Below are positions 1 to 5,795 of a stretch of DNA of 14,961 nucleotides, piece by piece; within the stretch, counting starts at the first letter, position 1; each line of letters opens with the position of its first letter. Where the stretch lies: positions 1 through 14,961 of the forward strand of contig CAAENH010000092.1 in assembly GCA_900757295.1 (NCBI GenBank), written 5' to 3'. Position numbers and translations under genes: made by a program. Source of the DNA: Bacilli bacterium (lineage in GTDB: Bacteria > Bacillota_I > Bacilli_A > RF39 > UBA660). The notes beneath the pieces were generated by a model, which did no database searches, had not been told where the DNA came from, and worked only from the letters and a program-made list of their open reading frames with translations.

Positions 1-80
1 ATACAATTATTGTGGATGAAAAAGTGGACGAGAATTTAGTGAAAGAATTGATAGAACAAAGTTATCAATTAACGAAATAA
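1..80 (+). CDS. Partial CDS, C-terminus of a probable MmcQ/YjbR-family protein
   Basis: The frame starting at base 3 is open from the window edge to a TAA at 78-80 and encodes 25 residues beginning TIIVDEKVDENL and ending in KELIEQSYQLTK. This matches the usual end of MmcQ/YjbR (DUF419) proteins, where a 'W-N-T-x-x-hydrophobic-(D)' strand is followed by 'D-E-L-I-K-E-L-I-x-x-S-Y-x-L'. Members are small (about 110-120 aa) cytoplasmic proteins of CyaY-like fold with no settled function. Only the tail is visible, so the family call rests on a short motif. The other two frames are stopped early, which supports this one being coding. The next gene starts 46 nt downstream. Confidence 0.5.
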   Translation, partial: TIIVDEKVDENLVKELIEQSYQLTK

Positions 81-126
81 AGTTAAATACGAATAGTAAT
101 TTTTTGTTTGGAAAGGAAAATTAGAA

Positions 127-819
127 ATGAAGAAAATAATTAACGGCGTTATTATAAGTATTAGTATAGTACTAATTGGATTTGTAATTTTATTTAGTCT
201 ATTACCTAATATCGTTTTAAATGTAATTGTAACATTATGTGGATTTACAATACCAATTTTTTTGATAATTACTACAATGATAGTAGAAATAAAAAAATCA
301 AAAAATATGAAAGAAAAAGATAAAATAAGAAATTTTTGGCTAAAGGTATTATTTATTATCTATTGCTTACTATTGATTACAGTCCTATTTTTAAATAATG
401 AATATAGAATGCACGCATTTCAAAATATTAATACTAATACATTTTCAAAAGAACATTTTGAAATGAGTAATATTATTCCATTTGCTACAATAACAGATTA
501 TATTAGTAGTTTAGTATCGAATGAAATAAATACAAATATAGTAATAATTAATTTTACTACAAATTTACTTTTATTTGCTCCTATGGGATTTTTTATATCT
601 ATTTTATATTCAGATAGGATAAAAAATATAAAACAATTTGCAGTATTAATGATTGTATCTGCTTTAATTGTCGAAGTATTACAATTTATAACTTTTAGAG
701 GTTCAACTGATATAGATGATGTTATATTAAATACAATAGGAGCAGTTATTGTATATCTGTTAATGAAAACAAAATTTGTAAAGAAATTATTAAAAAAAGT
801 TATTGATATATCAGAATAA
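127..819 (+). CDS. VanZ-family integral membrane protein
   Basis: The product is 230 aa with hydrophobic segments near residues 7-26, 32-53, 70-91, 138-160, 168-188 and 195-213. The second half carries the VanZ-like (PF04892) signature: an N-x-L-L-F-x-P-x-G-F segment (about 147-156), then E-x-x-Q-F and R-x-S-x-D-I-D-D-V-x-x-N-x-x-G-A near the last helix. VanZ raises teicoplanin tolerance in enterococci, but most homologues are chromosomal, of unknown role, and not part of vancomycin-resistance clusters; no vanH/A/X-like gene is seen here. The start follows an AAAGGA site at 112-117, 9 nt upstream. The gene could be co-transcribed with the upstream MmcQ-like gene because no terminator is visible between them. 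The next promoter lies immediately after its stop. Confidence 0.8.
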   Translation: MKKIINGVIISISIVLIGFVILFSLLPNIVLNVIVTLCGFTIPIFLIITTMIVEIKKSKNMKEKDKIRNFWLKVLFIIYCLLLITVLFLNNEYRMHAFQNINTNTFSKEHFEMSNIIPFATITDYISSLVSNEINTNIVIINFTTNLLLFAPMGFFISILYSDRIKNIKQFAVLMIVSALIVEVLQFITFRGSTDIDDVILNTIGAVIVYLLMKTKFVKKLLKKVIDISE

Positions 820-826
820 ATACAAT

Positions 827-855
827 TTGACAAAATGGATAAAGGATATTATAAT
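827..855 (+). promoter_or_regulatory. Perfect-consensus sigma-A-type promoter for a small RNA
   Basis: TTGACA (827-832) and TATAAT (850-855) are separated by exactly 17 bp, a full match to the housekeeping consensus. It starts 8 nt after the VanZ-family stop codon. Predicted transcription start is about 861-863. A terminator follows about 45 nt later and no credible ORF intervenes, so its product should be a short RNA. Confidence 0.75.
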
Positions 856-861
856 TTTACA

Positions 862-934
862 TTAAAAGTGCCTTGAAGCACACGAAACATCCCCTTTTAT
901 TATAGAGAGCCACTAGAGATAGTGACTCTTTTTT
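862..934 (+). ncRNA. Candidate trans-acting small RNA, about 73 nt
   Basis: The segment is bounded by a perfect promoter and an intrinsic terminator. Visible parts in order are: a 5' AU-rich end; a short GTGC/GCAC hairpin (868-871 with 878-881, 6-nt loop); an apparently unpaired linker holding the C-rich tract TCCCCTTTT (890-898); and the terminator hairpin. C-rich single-stranded tracts between hairpins are how RsaE/RoxS-type and similar Firmicutes sRNAs pair with Shine-Dalgarno sequences, and this tract is complementary to AAAAGGGGA. I do not recognise a named RNA family. No ATG occurs in it; a TTG-initiated 10-codon frame has no ribosome site. It could instead be an attenuated leader, but the operon downstream has its own promoter at 963. 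Confidence 0.55.
906..934 (+). terminator. Intrinsic terminator of the small RNA
   Basis: AGAGCCACTA (906-915) pairs with TAGTGACTCT (920-929), nine base pairs with one C/A mismatch, around a GAGA tetraloop. A run of six T residues follows (929-934). It would also stop any read-through from the VanZ-family gene. Confidence 0.85.
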
Positions 935-962
935 AGATTTTAAATAATTTTTATAAAAACTA

Positions 963-991
963 TTGACAATTGTATATAAACAGTATATACT
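963..991 (+). promoter_or_regulatory. Promoter of the GntR-ABC operon
   Basis: TTGACA (963-968) and TATACT (986-991) are separated by 17 bp. The -10 box spans the centre of the perfect palindrome at 971-1002, so operator occupancy should block RNA polymerase. The first gene starts about 25 nt beyond the expected transcription start. Confidence 0.8.
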
Positions 992-1002
992 GTTTATATA
1001 CA
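971..1002 (+). promoter_or_regulatory. 32-bp perfect palindromic operator, likely for the adjacent GntR regulator
   Basis: The left half TGTATATAAACAGTAT (971-986) is the exact reverse complement of the right half (987-1002), with no spacer and no mismatch. It overlaps the spacer and -10 of the promoter. YtrA-subfamily GntR repressors typically bind palindromes in the promoter of their own operon, and the regulator gene begins 21 bp downstream, so autoregulation is the simplest reading. Confidence 0.75.
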
Positions 1003-1023
1003 GCAAAGAAAAGAGGAATGGAT

Positions 1024-1398
1024 ATGGATATTATAATAAGTAATTCAAGTAATGTCCCCTTATATGAACAAGTTAAAGAACAAATTAAAAACAAAATAGT
1101 TTCTAACGAACTAAAAGCTGGAGAATTATTACCATCTATAAGATGTTTGGCAAAAGATTTAAGAATAAGTGTAATAACTACCAAAAGTGCTTATGATGAA
1201 TTGGAAAGAGAAGGTTACGTGGAAACTATACAAGGAAAGGGAACTTATGTAGCAAATAAAAATACTGAATTAATAAAAGAAGAACAACTACAAAAAGTAG
1301 AAAATTTAATAGAAACAGCTGTATCTATTGCTAAAATAAGCAATATTTCTAAAAAAGAAGTTACAGAAATGCTAGATATTTTATATGAGGAGGAATAA
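1024..1398 (+). CDS. GntR-family transcriptional regulator, YtrA subfamily
   Basis: The product is 124 aa, short for GntR proteins and typical of the YtrA subfamily. Residues 11-76 form the winged helix, with P-L-Y-E-Q-V, then L-P-S-I-R-x-L-A-K-D, the recognition region I-S-V-I-T-T-K-S-A-Y-D-E-L-E-R-E-G and the wing G-K-G-T-Y-V. The rest (about 85-124) is a short helical dimerisation tail with no ligand domain. I chose the ATG at 1024 because the GAGGA at 1013-1017 is 6 nt upstream; it abuts the earlier ATG at 1018, and a further upstream ATG at 970 lies in the promoter and operator. It is first in an operon with an ABC ATPase and permease and probably represses it through the palindrome at 971-1002, with relief under cell-envelope stress by analogy to YtrA. 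Confidence 0.9.
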   Translation: MDIIISNSSNVPLYEQVKEQIKNKIVSNELKAGELLPSIRCLAKDLRISVITTKSAYDELEREGYVETIQGKGTYVANKNTELIKEEQLQKVENLIETAVSIAKISNISKKEVTEMLDILYEEE

Positions 1399-1404
1399 AA
1401 AGAA

Positions 1405-2277
1405 ATGGAAAATAATTTAGAAGTAAAAAACTTGCGTAAAAAATACAATGGATTTGAATTGAAAGACATAAATCTTGAATTACCAAAAGGAATGATTATG
1501 GGATTAATAGGAGAAAATGGTGCAGGAAAAACAACAACTATAAAATCAATTTTAAATTTAATCAAGATAGACAAAGGAGAAATCAAAATATTTGGGTTAA
1601 ATATTAAAGAAAATGAAAAGAAAATTAAAGAAGATATTGGTGTTGTTTTAGATGATGGCTTCTTTTCAGAACATTTAAACCCAGCAGATATAAATAAGAT
1701 AATGAGAAAAATGTATAAAAACTGGGATGAGAAACTATATTTTAAATATTTAGAAGATTTTAAATTACCAAAAAATAAAATATCAAAAGAATTTTCAAGT
1801 GGTATGAAAATGAAACTTAAAATTGCAGTAGCTTTATCACATCACTCAAAACTTTTAATTTTAGATGAACCAACATCAGGACTAGATCCTGTTGCAAGAA
1901 GTGAAATATTAGATATTTTCCAAGATTTTATCCAAAATGAAGATAATTCTATATTTGTATCTAGTCATATAACTTCAGATTTAGAGCATATAGCAGATTA
2001 TATTACTTTTATAAATGAAGGAAAAATTGTACTATCTAAAACTAGAGATGAGCTATTAGAAATGTATGGTATCGTAAAATGTAGTAAATCAGAATTTGAA
2101 AAAATTAATAAAAATGACTATGTGAAATTTAAAGTTAATAGATACGAATATGATGTATTAGTTGAGGATAAATCAAAATTTAAAAGAAAATATGATTTTA
2201 AAATTATAGATAAGCCTACATTAGATGATATTATGCTAATTTATATAAAGGGGGAAAAATCGGATGAAAATTATTAG
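1405..2277 (+). CDS. ABC transporter ATP-binding protein, YtrB/BcrA-like
   Basis: The product is 290 aa. Walker A is GENGAGKT at residues 36-43, the signature is the variant FSSGMKMK (about 130-137, in place of LSGGQ), Walker B is LLILDEP (150-156) with an S-G-L-D-P D-loop, and the switch histidine is in S-S-H-I (H188). The S-x-G-M-K variant is usual in BcrA/YtrB/EcsA-type ATPases that serve ABC-2 permeases. A tail of about 80 residues follows the nucleotide-binding domain. GAGGAGG (1387-1393), inside the end of the GntR gene, is its ribosome site. The stop overlaps the permease start by 14 nt, implying translational coupling. It probably energises the next gene product as an exporter or detoxification pump; the substrate is unknown. 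Confidence 0.9.
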   Translation: MENNLEVKNLRKKYNGFELKDINLELPKGMIMGLIGENGAGKTTTIKSILNLIKIDKGEIKIFGLNIKENEKKIKEDIGVVLDDGFFSEHLNPADINKIMRKMYKNWDEKLYFKYLEDFKLPKNKISKEFSSGMKMKLKIAVALSHHSKLLILDEPTSGLDPVARSEILDIFQDFIQNEDNSIFVSSHITSDLEHIADYITFINEGKIVLSKTRDELLEMYGIVKCSKSEFEKINKNDYVKFKVNRYEYDVLVEDKSKFKRKYDFKIIDKPTLDDIMLIYIKGEKSDENY

Positions 2278-2938
2278 TGGTCTAATTACAAAGGATTTAT
2301 TACAATTAAAAAGTTATAGAAAAACATTAATTATATTTATACTTATATTTGTTTTTACTGGAATAGAACAAGAAACAACAAAAGGTGTAGGAGTAATGAT
2401 AGCAGTTATGCTAACATTTGGGTTTGGAATGTTTGGAATGGCAACTTTTAATTATGATGAGCAATCAAAAACAGATAGATATATTTTAACATTTCCACTT
2501 ACTAAAAAAGAGATTTTAATATCAAAGTATATTCTTATAATAAGTTCAACTATTATAGGTGCGATAGTAGGAATAATTGCAAGTTTCTTGATAGTATTTA
2601 TAATTGATAAACAACTACCAAGTCTATATGACTATATTAATGTAGCATTAGGAGGAATATTAGGAGTAGGACTTATTGAAGCAATCCAAATACCTTGCGT
2701 TTATAAATGGGGAGCAGAAAAAGGCAGGATTCAAATGTTTATAGTAGCTGCAATTATCTTGCTACTATTAGGTGGTATATTTCTTATAGGTCAAGATGCT
2801 AATTTAAATTTACCAGTAAATAATATATTTAAAATGATAAATGACTTTTTACCAATTATATTAATACTAGCAACATTAATTATTTATTATATTTCTTATA
2901 TAGTGTCTTATAAAATATATAAGAATAAAGAAGAATAG
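2264..2938 (+). CDS. ABC-2-type permease subunit of the GntR operon
   Basis: The product is 224 aa with about six membrane segments, near residues 20-32, 40-60, 82-110, 126-142, 154-176 and 194-216. The motif T-D-R-Y-I-L-T-F-P-L-T-K-K-E-I, just before the third segment, is typical of small ABC-2 permeases of the PF13346 (ABC2_membrane_5) type found beside YtrA-like regulators. It overlaps the ATPase gene by 14 nt. The ribosome site is an unusually G-rich AAAGGGGG (2247-2254), 9 nt before the ATG, and it matches the C-rich tract of the small RNA at 862-934. Substrate unknown. No clear terminator follows. Confidence 0.85.
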   Translation: MKIISGLITKDLLQLKSYRKTLIIFILIFVFTGIEQETTKGVGVMIAVMLTFGFGMFGMATFNYDEQSKTDRYILTFPLTKKEILISKYILIISSTIIGAIVGIIASFLIVFIIDKQLPSLYDYINVALGGILGVGLIEAIQIPCVYKWGAEKGRIQMFIVAAIILLLLGGIFLIGQDANLNLPVNNIFKMINDFLPIILILATLIIYYISYIVSYKIYKNKEE

Positions 2939-3013
2939 GCTATAACTTGCAAATCGCAATTAGTATATAGGTGTAGTAACAGTCTAGTTAAATAATTTTA
3001 AGAAGGAAAGTAC

Positions 3014-3055
3014 ATGAACAGAAAGTTATCTTACAATGGTAAAGAATTATACTAA
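3014..3055 (+). other. 13-codon ORF ending immediately before the small membrane ORF
   Basis: ATG at 3014 has a good ribosome site (AGAAGGA, 3001-3007, 6 nt spacing) and encodes MNRKLSYNGKELY, followed by TAA (3053-3055). The next codon in the same frame is the ATG at 3056. It could be a leader peptide coupled to the next ORF. Alternatively it is the true N-terminus of a 75-codon gene interrupted by a single nonsense change. The sequence does not decide between them. Confidence 0.35.
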
Positions 3056-3241
3056 ATGACAATTACTGAACTTGAAAAACAATTAAAAATGAATCAAACT
3101 AGAATTGTTATTAGGAGTATACTCCTGCTTTTAGTAACATTGGCTACTGGATTTATTATGCCAATTTTGACTATTTTTCCAATTGTAGTTCTCGTTATCA
3201 CAGACTATTGGCTATCCTTGCGTTATCTTACAAAATTGTAA
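3056..3241 (+). CDS. Small hydrophobic membrane protein, unrecognised
   Basis: The product is 61 aa: a charged N-terminus with T-E-L-E-K-Q-L (residues 4-10), then hydrophobic sequence from about residue 21 to 52 broken by G-F-I-M-P, enough for two close membrane helices, and a short basic tail. I do not recognise a family. The ATG at 3056 has only a weak upstream GGTAAAG, whereas the in-frame ATG at 3014 has a good ribosome site but is followed by TAA at 3053. The gene may therefore be translated by reinitiation or be a remnant. Its last codons and stop lie inside the operator at 3226-3254, so either coding and regulatory functions overlap or the ORF is non-functional. G+C is about 30% by hand count, slightly above its neighbours. 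Confidence 0.4.
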   Translation: MTITELEKQLKMNQTRIVIRSILLLLVTLATGFIMPILTIFPIVVLVITDYWLSLRYLTKL

Positions 3242-3291
3242 TGTTAATGTAAGATAAAACAATACCAAAATAAAATAATGTATTATATAAT
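3226..3291 (+). promoter_or_regulatory. BceR-type operator and activated promoter upstream of the PF06541 gene (box 1)
   Basis: TTACA (3228-3232), a 4-nt spacer and TGTAA (3237-3241) match the TNACA-N4-TGTAA pattern known for BceR-like regulators. A third half-site, TGTAA at 3248-3252, follows 11 bp after the second. TATAAT is at 3286-3291, 49 bp from the second half-site. The expected -35 position reads TACCAA, a weak match consistent with activator dependence. The PF06541 gene starts 21 nt after the -10. Confidence 0.65.
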
Positions 3292-3312
3292 AAAACAAAA
3301 ATGGAGTAAACA

Positions 3313-3957
3313 ATGAAAGAAAAAAATGTAAAAAAAGAATTAACAATATTATTTTGGTCATTTATTATAGGAAGTATTGCAGGCTTTATATTTGAAGTAA
3401 CAGTAGTATTTTTTCAAAAAGGTCACTTTGAACTTAGACAAGGGCTAATATATGGTCCATTTATACCTGTTTATGGTATAGGAGCAATGTGTTATTATAT
3501 TGTACTTAGTAAAATAAAAATAAAAAATAAAGTCCAAATATTTTTAATTACGATGGTTCTAGGAGGAATAACAGAATATCTTTGTTCATTTATACAAGAA
3601 AAAGCATTTGGAACAATATCATGGGATTACGCTTATTTACCATTTAATATCTATGGCAGAACAAGTTTATTGCATTGTATTTATTGGGGAATAGGTGGTG
3701 TTTTATACATAACATATATAGAACCATTACTTAACAAATTGATTGATAAAACAAATATGAAAGCTTTTGATTTAATTACGATAATTCTTTCAATATTTAT
3801 TGTTTTTGATATATCTATTTCTTGGATGGCTGCAGACAGACAAACGGAAAGAAAAAATAATATAGAACCAGAGAATCATTTAGATTTATTTTTAGATGAA
3901 AATTATCCAGATGAATATATGAATAGGATTTTTAATAATAAAAAAGATGTTTGTTAA
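3313..3957 (+). CDS. PF06541 (ABC_trans_CmpB) family membrane protein
   Basis: The product is 214 aa with about five membrane segments (roughly 10-32, 47-66, 74-95, 118-136, 150-170) and a charged C-terminal tail. Family hallmarks are visible: G-x-x-x-E near the end of the first helix, R-Q-G-L-I-Y-G-P-F-I-P-V-Y-G-I-G after it, and W-D-Y-x-x-L-P-F-N-I-Y-G-R-T-S-L-x-H-C-x-x-W-G in the middle. The family is annotated as putative ABC-transporter type IV, but it has no ATPase and no established function. GGAG at 3303-3306 is 6 nt before the ATG. Box 1 places the gene in the probable regulon of the adjacent regulator, and it precedes that regulator gene by 41 nt, so it may be the first gene of the RS operon. 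Confidence 0.8.
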   Translation: MKEKNVKKELTILFWSFIIGSIAGFIFEVTVVFFQKGHFELRQGLIYGPFIPVYGIGAMCYYIVLSKIKIKNKVQIFLITMVLGGITEYLCSFIQEKAFGTISWDYAYLPFNIYGRTSLLHCIYWGIGGVLYITYIEPLLNKLIDKTNMKAFDLITIILSIFIVFDISISWMAADRQTERKNNIEPENHLDLFLDENYPDEYMNRIFNNKKDVC

Positions 3958-3980
3958 TATTCAAATAATAATGATATAAT
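3951..3980 (+). promoter_or_regulatory. Possible internal promoter for the first two-component operon
   Basis: TTGTTA (3951-3956) and TATAAT (3975-3980) are separated by 18 bp. Initiation about 7 nt downstream would fall in or beside the GGGAG ribosome site (3986-3990), giving a leader of only about 12 nt. No TTACA/TGTAA box is present, unlike the second module. Confidence 0.45.
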
Positions 3981-3998
3981 ATAATGGGAGTGTTTATT

Positions 3999-4667
3999 AT
4001 GTTTAAAATAATTATAGTTGAAGATGATAAAGAAATAAGAGAAGAATTAAAAATATTACTAGAAAATAGTGGTCATCAAGTAAAATTAGTAACAGATTTT
4101 GAAAATGTCCCTCAAAAAATTATTGATGAACAAGCCCATTTAGTATTACTAGATATAAATTTACCCAATAAGAGTGGATATGAAATATGTAGTAAAATAA
4201 GAACTAAATCAAATATACCAATAATATTTGTTACAAGTAGAAACAACTCAATGGATGAACTTAAAGGTATAATGCTAGGTGGAGATGATTATATTGAAAA
4301 ACCTTATAATGTGCCGATTTTACTTGCAAGAATACAAAATTTACTGAATAGAACTTATCAAAAAGAAAATAAGGAAAGCATAATAGAATATAAGGGAATT
4401 GTTCTAGATATATTAAAATCAACTATAAAATATCAAGAAAAAGAAATTGAATTAACAAAAACTGAACTAAAAACATTATATTTTTTATTACAACATAAAG
4501 ATATTATAGTACCTAGAGCTGATATTATAAATTATTTATGGGATAATGAAGTTTATGCAGATGATAATAGTTTAAGTGTAATTATAACAAGAATTAGAGA
4601 AAAAATAAAAGAATTAGGAATAGACAATTTTATAGAAACAAAGAGAGGACAGGGGTATAAATTATGA
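3999..4667 (+). CDS. OmpR-family response regulator, BceR-like (module 1)
   Basis: The product is 222 aa. The receiver domain (about 1-115) has acidic residues E8, D9 and D10, phospho-acceptor D52 in L-L-D-I-N-L-P, T79 and K101 in E-K-P-Y. The C-terminal winged helix ends R-G-Q-G-Y-K-L. The recognition region reads DDNSLSVIITRIREK, against DDNTLNVNIKRLRTK in the module 2 paralogue, so DNA specificity may differ. I chose the ATG at 3999 rather than 3984 because GGGAG (3986-3990) gives 8-nt spacing and the paralogue aligns from the same residue. The stop overlaps the kinase start as ATGA. It likely activates the promoters at box 1 and/or box 2. Confidence 0.93.
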   Translation: MFKIIIVEDDKEIREELKILLENSGHQVKLVTDFENVPQKIIDEQAHLVLLDINLPNKSGYEICSKIRTKSNIPIIFVTSRNNSMDELKGIMLGGDDYIEKPYNVPILLARIQNLLNRTYQKENKESIIEYKGIVLDILKSTIKYQEKEIELTKTELKTLYFLLQHKDIIVPRADIINYLWDNEVYADDNSLSVIITRIREKIKELGIDNFIETKRGQGYKL

Positions 4668-5677
4668 AATTATCTGAATATATAAAAGATAAAATAAACT
4701 ATATATTAGCTCTTGCCATATATCTCATAATAATATCAACATATTTAAAAGCAATAAACTTAACATATTTGACTATATTCATAGTTATATTTATTACCTT
4801 TACTTTTTTTATACTTGCATTTCTTTTATCTTATTATAAAACAAGTAAATATTTGAGAAATATTGAAAAAACTATGGACAAACTTCCTGAAAAGTATTTA
4901 ATAACAGAAATTTTACAAAAACCTAGAAGTGCAGAAAAATTAGCATATTATAGAATTTTAAAAAGAGCGAATAAATCAATGCTAGAAAATGTAACTGACA
5001 TAAAAGAAAAACAAAAAGATTATAAAGAATATATAGAAAGTTGGGTACACGAAATTAAAATTCCAATTACATCAGCAAAATTATTATGTGAAAATAATAA
5101 GTCAGACATTACAAACAAAATTGATGAAGATATAGAAGAAGTAAATAACTATGTAGAACAAGCTTTATTTTATGCAAGAATGGATCAAGTTTCAAATGAT
5201 TTTATGATACGAGAAATTAGTTTAAACGAAGTAATAAAGAATGTTTTAGCAAGAAATAAGAAAATAATGATTCAAAATAATATGAAAGTAGAATTAAAAG
5301 ATGTAAATATAAAATGCTATACAGATGAAAAATGGCTTGAATTTATATTAAATCAGATAATTACAAACTCAATAAAATATAGAAATGATAATAATGCTGT
5401 GATAAAAATAACTGGAATCCAAAATAAAGAAAATATTATTTTAAAGATTAAAGATAATGGTATAGGAATAAAAAAGAGTGAAATAGACAGAATTTTCGAC
5501 AAAGGCTTTACTGGAACAAATGGGAGAAATCAAACAAAATCAACAGGAATAGGATTATATCTATGTAAAAGATTATGTGAAGGAATTGGAATGGAAATTG
5601 ATGCAAATAGCAAAGAAAATGAATATACAGAAATTGTGATTATTATTCCAAGAGCAAAGAAGATAAACAACCAATAG
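4664..5677 (+). CDS. Intramembrane-sensing histidine kinase, BceS-like (module 1)
   Basis: The product is 337 aa. Two closely spaced N-terminal helices (about 12-30 and 35-57) leave almost no extracytoplasmic loop, the hallmark of BceS-type kinases, which sense through the partner ABC transporter rather than a ligand domain. The H-box is E-S-W-V-H-E-I-K-I-P-I with H129 as the phosphorylation site. The N-box contains N-Q-I-I-T-N-S-I-K-Y, the G1 box is D-N-G-I-G-I, and the G2 box K-S-T-G-I-G-L-Y-L-C is near the end. It overlaps the regulator by 4 nt (ATGA), as in the second module. An intrinsic terminator begins directly after the stop codon. Confidence 0.92.
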   Translation: MKLSEYIKDKINYILALAIYLIIISTYLKAINLTYLTIFIVIFITFTFFILAFLLSYYKTSKYLRNIEKTMDKLPEKYLITEILQKPRSAEKLAYYRILKRANKSMLENVTDIKEKQKDYKEYIESWVHEIKIPITSAKLLCENNKSDITNKIDEDIEEVNNYVEQALFYARMDQVSNDFMIREISLNEVIKNVLARNKKIMIQNNMKVELKDVNIKCYTDEKWLEFILNQIITNSIKYRNDNNAVIKITGIQNKENIILKIKDNGIGIKKSEIDRIFDKGFTGTNGRNQTKSTGIGLYLCKRLCEGIGMEIDANSKENEYTEIVIIIPRAKKINNQ

Positions 5678-5703
5678 CCCTCTATAACATAGAGGGAATT
5701 TTT
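5678..5703 (+). terminator. Intrinsic terminator between kinase and transporter genes, module 1
   Basis: CCCTCTAT (5678-5685) pairs perfectly with ATAGAGGG (5689-5696) around a 3-nt loop and is followed by AATTTTT. It begins at the base after the kinase stop codon and separates RS transcription from the operator that starts at 5705. Confidence 0.75.
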
Positions 5704-5704
5704 A

Positions 5705-5770
5705 TCTTACAAAATTGTAAGATAAATGCAAACTACTTCTATACAACAAAATTAAAATTCATCTTATAAT
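5705..5770 (+). promoter_or_regulatory. BceR-type operator and promoter of bceAB-like operon 1 (box 2)
   Basis: TCTTACAAAATTGTAAGA (5705-5722) is an 8+2+8 perfect inverted repeat containing TTACA-N4-TGTAA. Its first 16 bases are identical to box 1. A degenerate third half-site, TGCAA, lies 11 bp after the second (5727-5731). TATAAT is at 5765-5770, 49 bp from the second half-site, and the expected -35 position holds only TACAAC. The arrangement predicts activation by a phosphorylated BceR-like regulator. Confidence 0.75.
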
Positions 5771-5795
5771 TAAGAAAAAAAAAGGAGTGATTATT

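Noticed and set aside
127..819. Membership of a vancomycin or teicoplanin resistance cluster
   Set aside because: VanZ-domain proteins are widespread outside van operons, and no vanH, vanA/B, vanX or vanY-like gene is present.
970..1023. Upstream in-frame ATG at 970 for the GntR regulator
   Set aside because: It lies in the promoter spacer, upstream of the predicted transcription start. GAGGA supports the ATG at 1024.
2939..3013. Terminator or promoter between the ABC-2 permease and the small ORF
   Set aside because: Only a weak TTGCAA and short AT-rich dyads are visible. No stem with a T run and no -10 at proper spacing could be supported.
3028..3043. Possible extra regulator box, TTAC-AATG-GTAA, inside the small ORF region
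   Set aside because: The half-sites are TTAC/GTAA with a 4-nt centre and lack TGTAA at the BceR distance. There is no TATAAT at 28 or 49 bp downstream, and it lies within the possible coding stretch.
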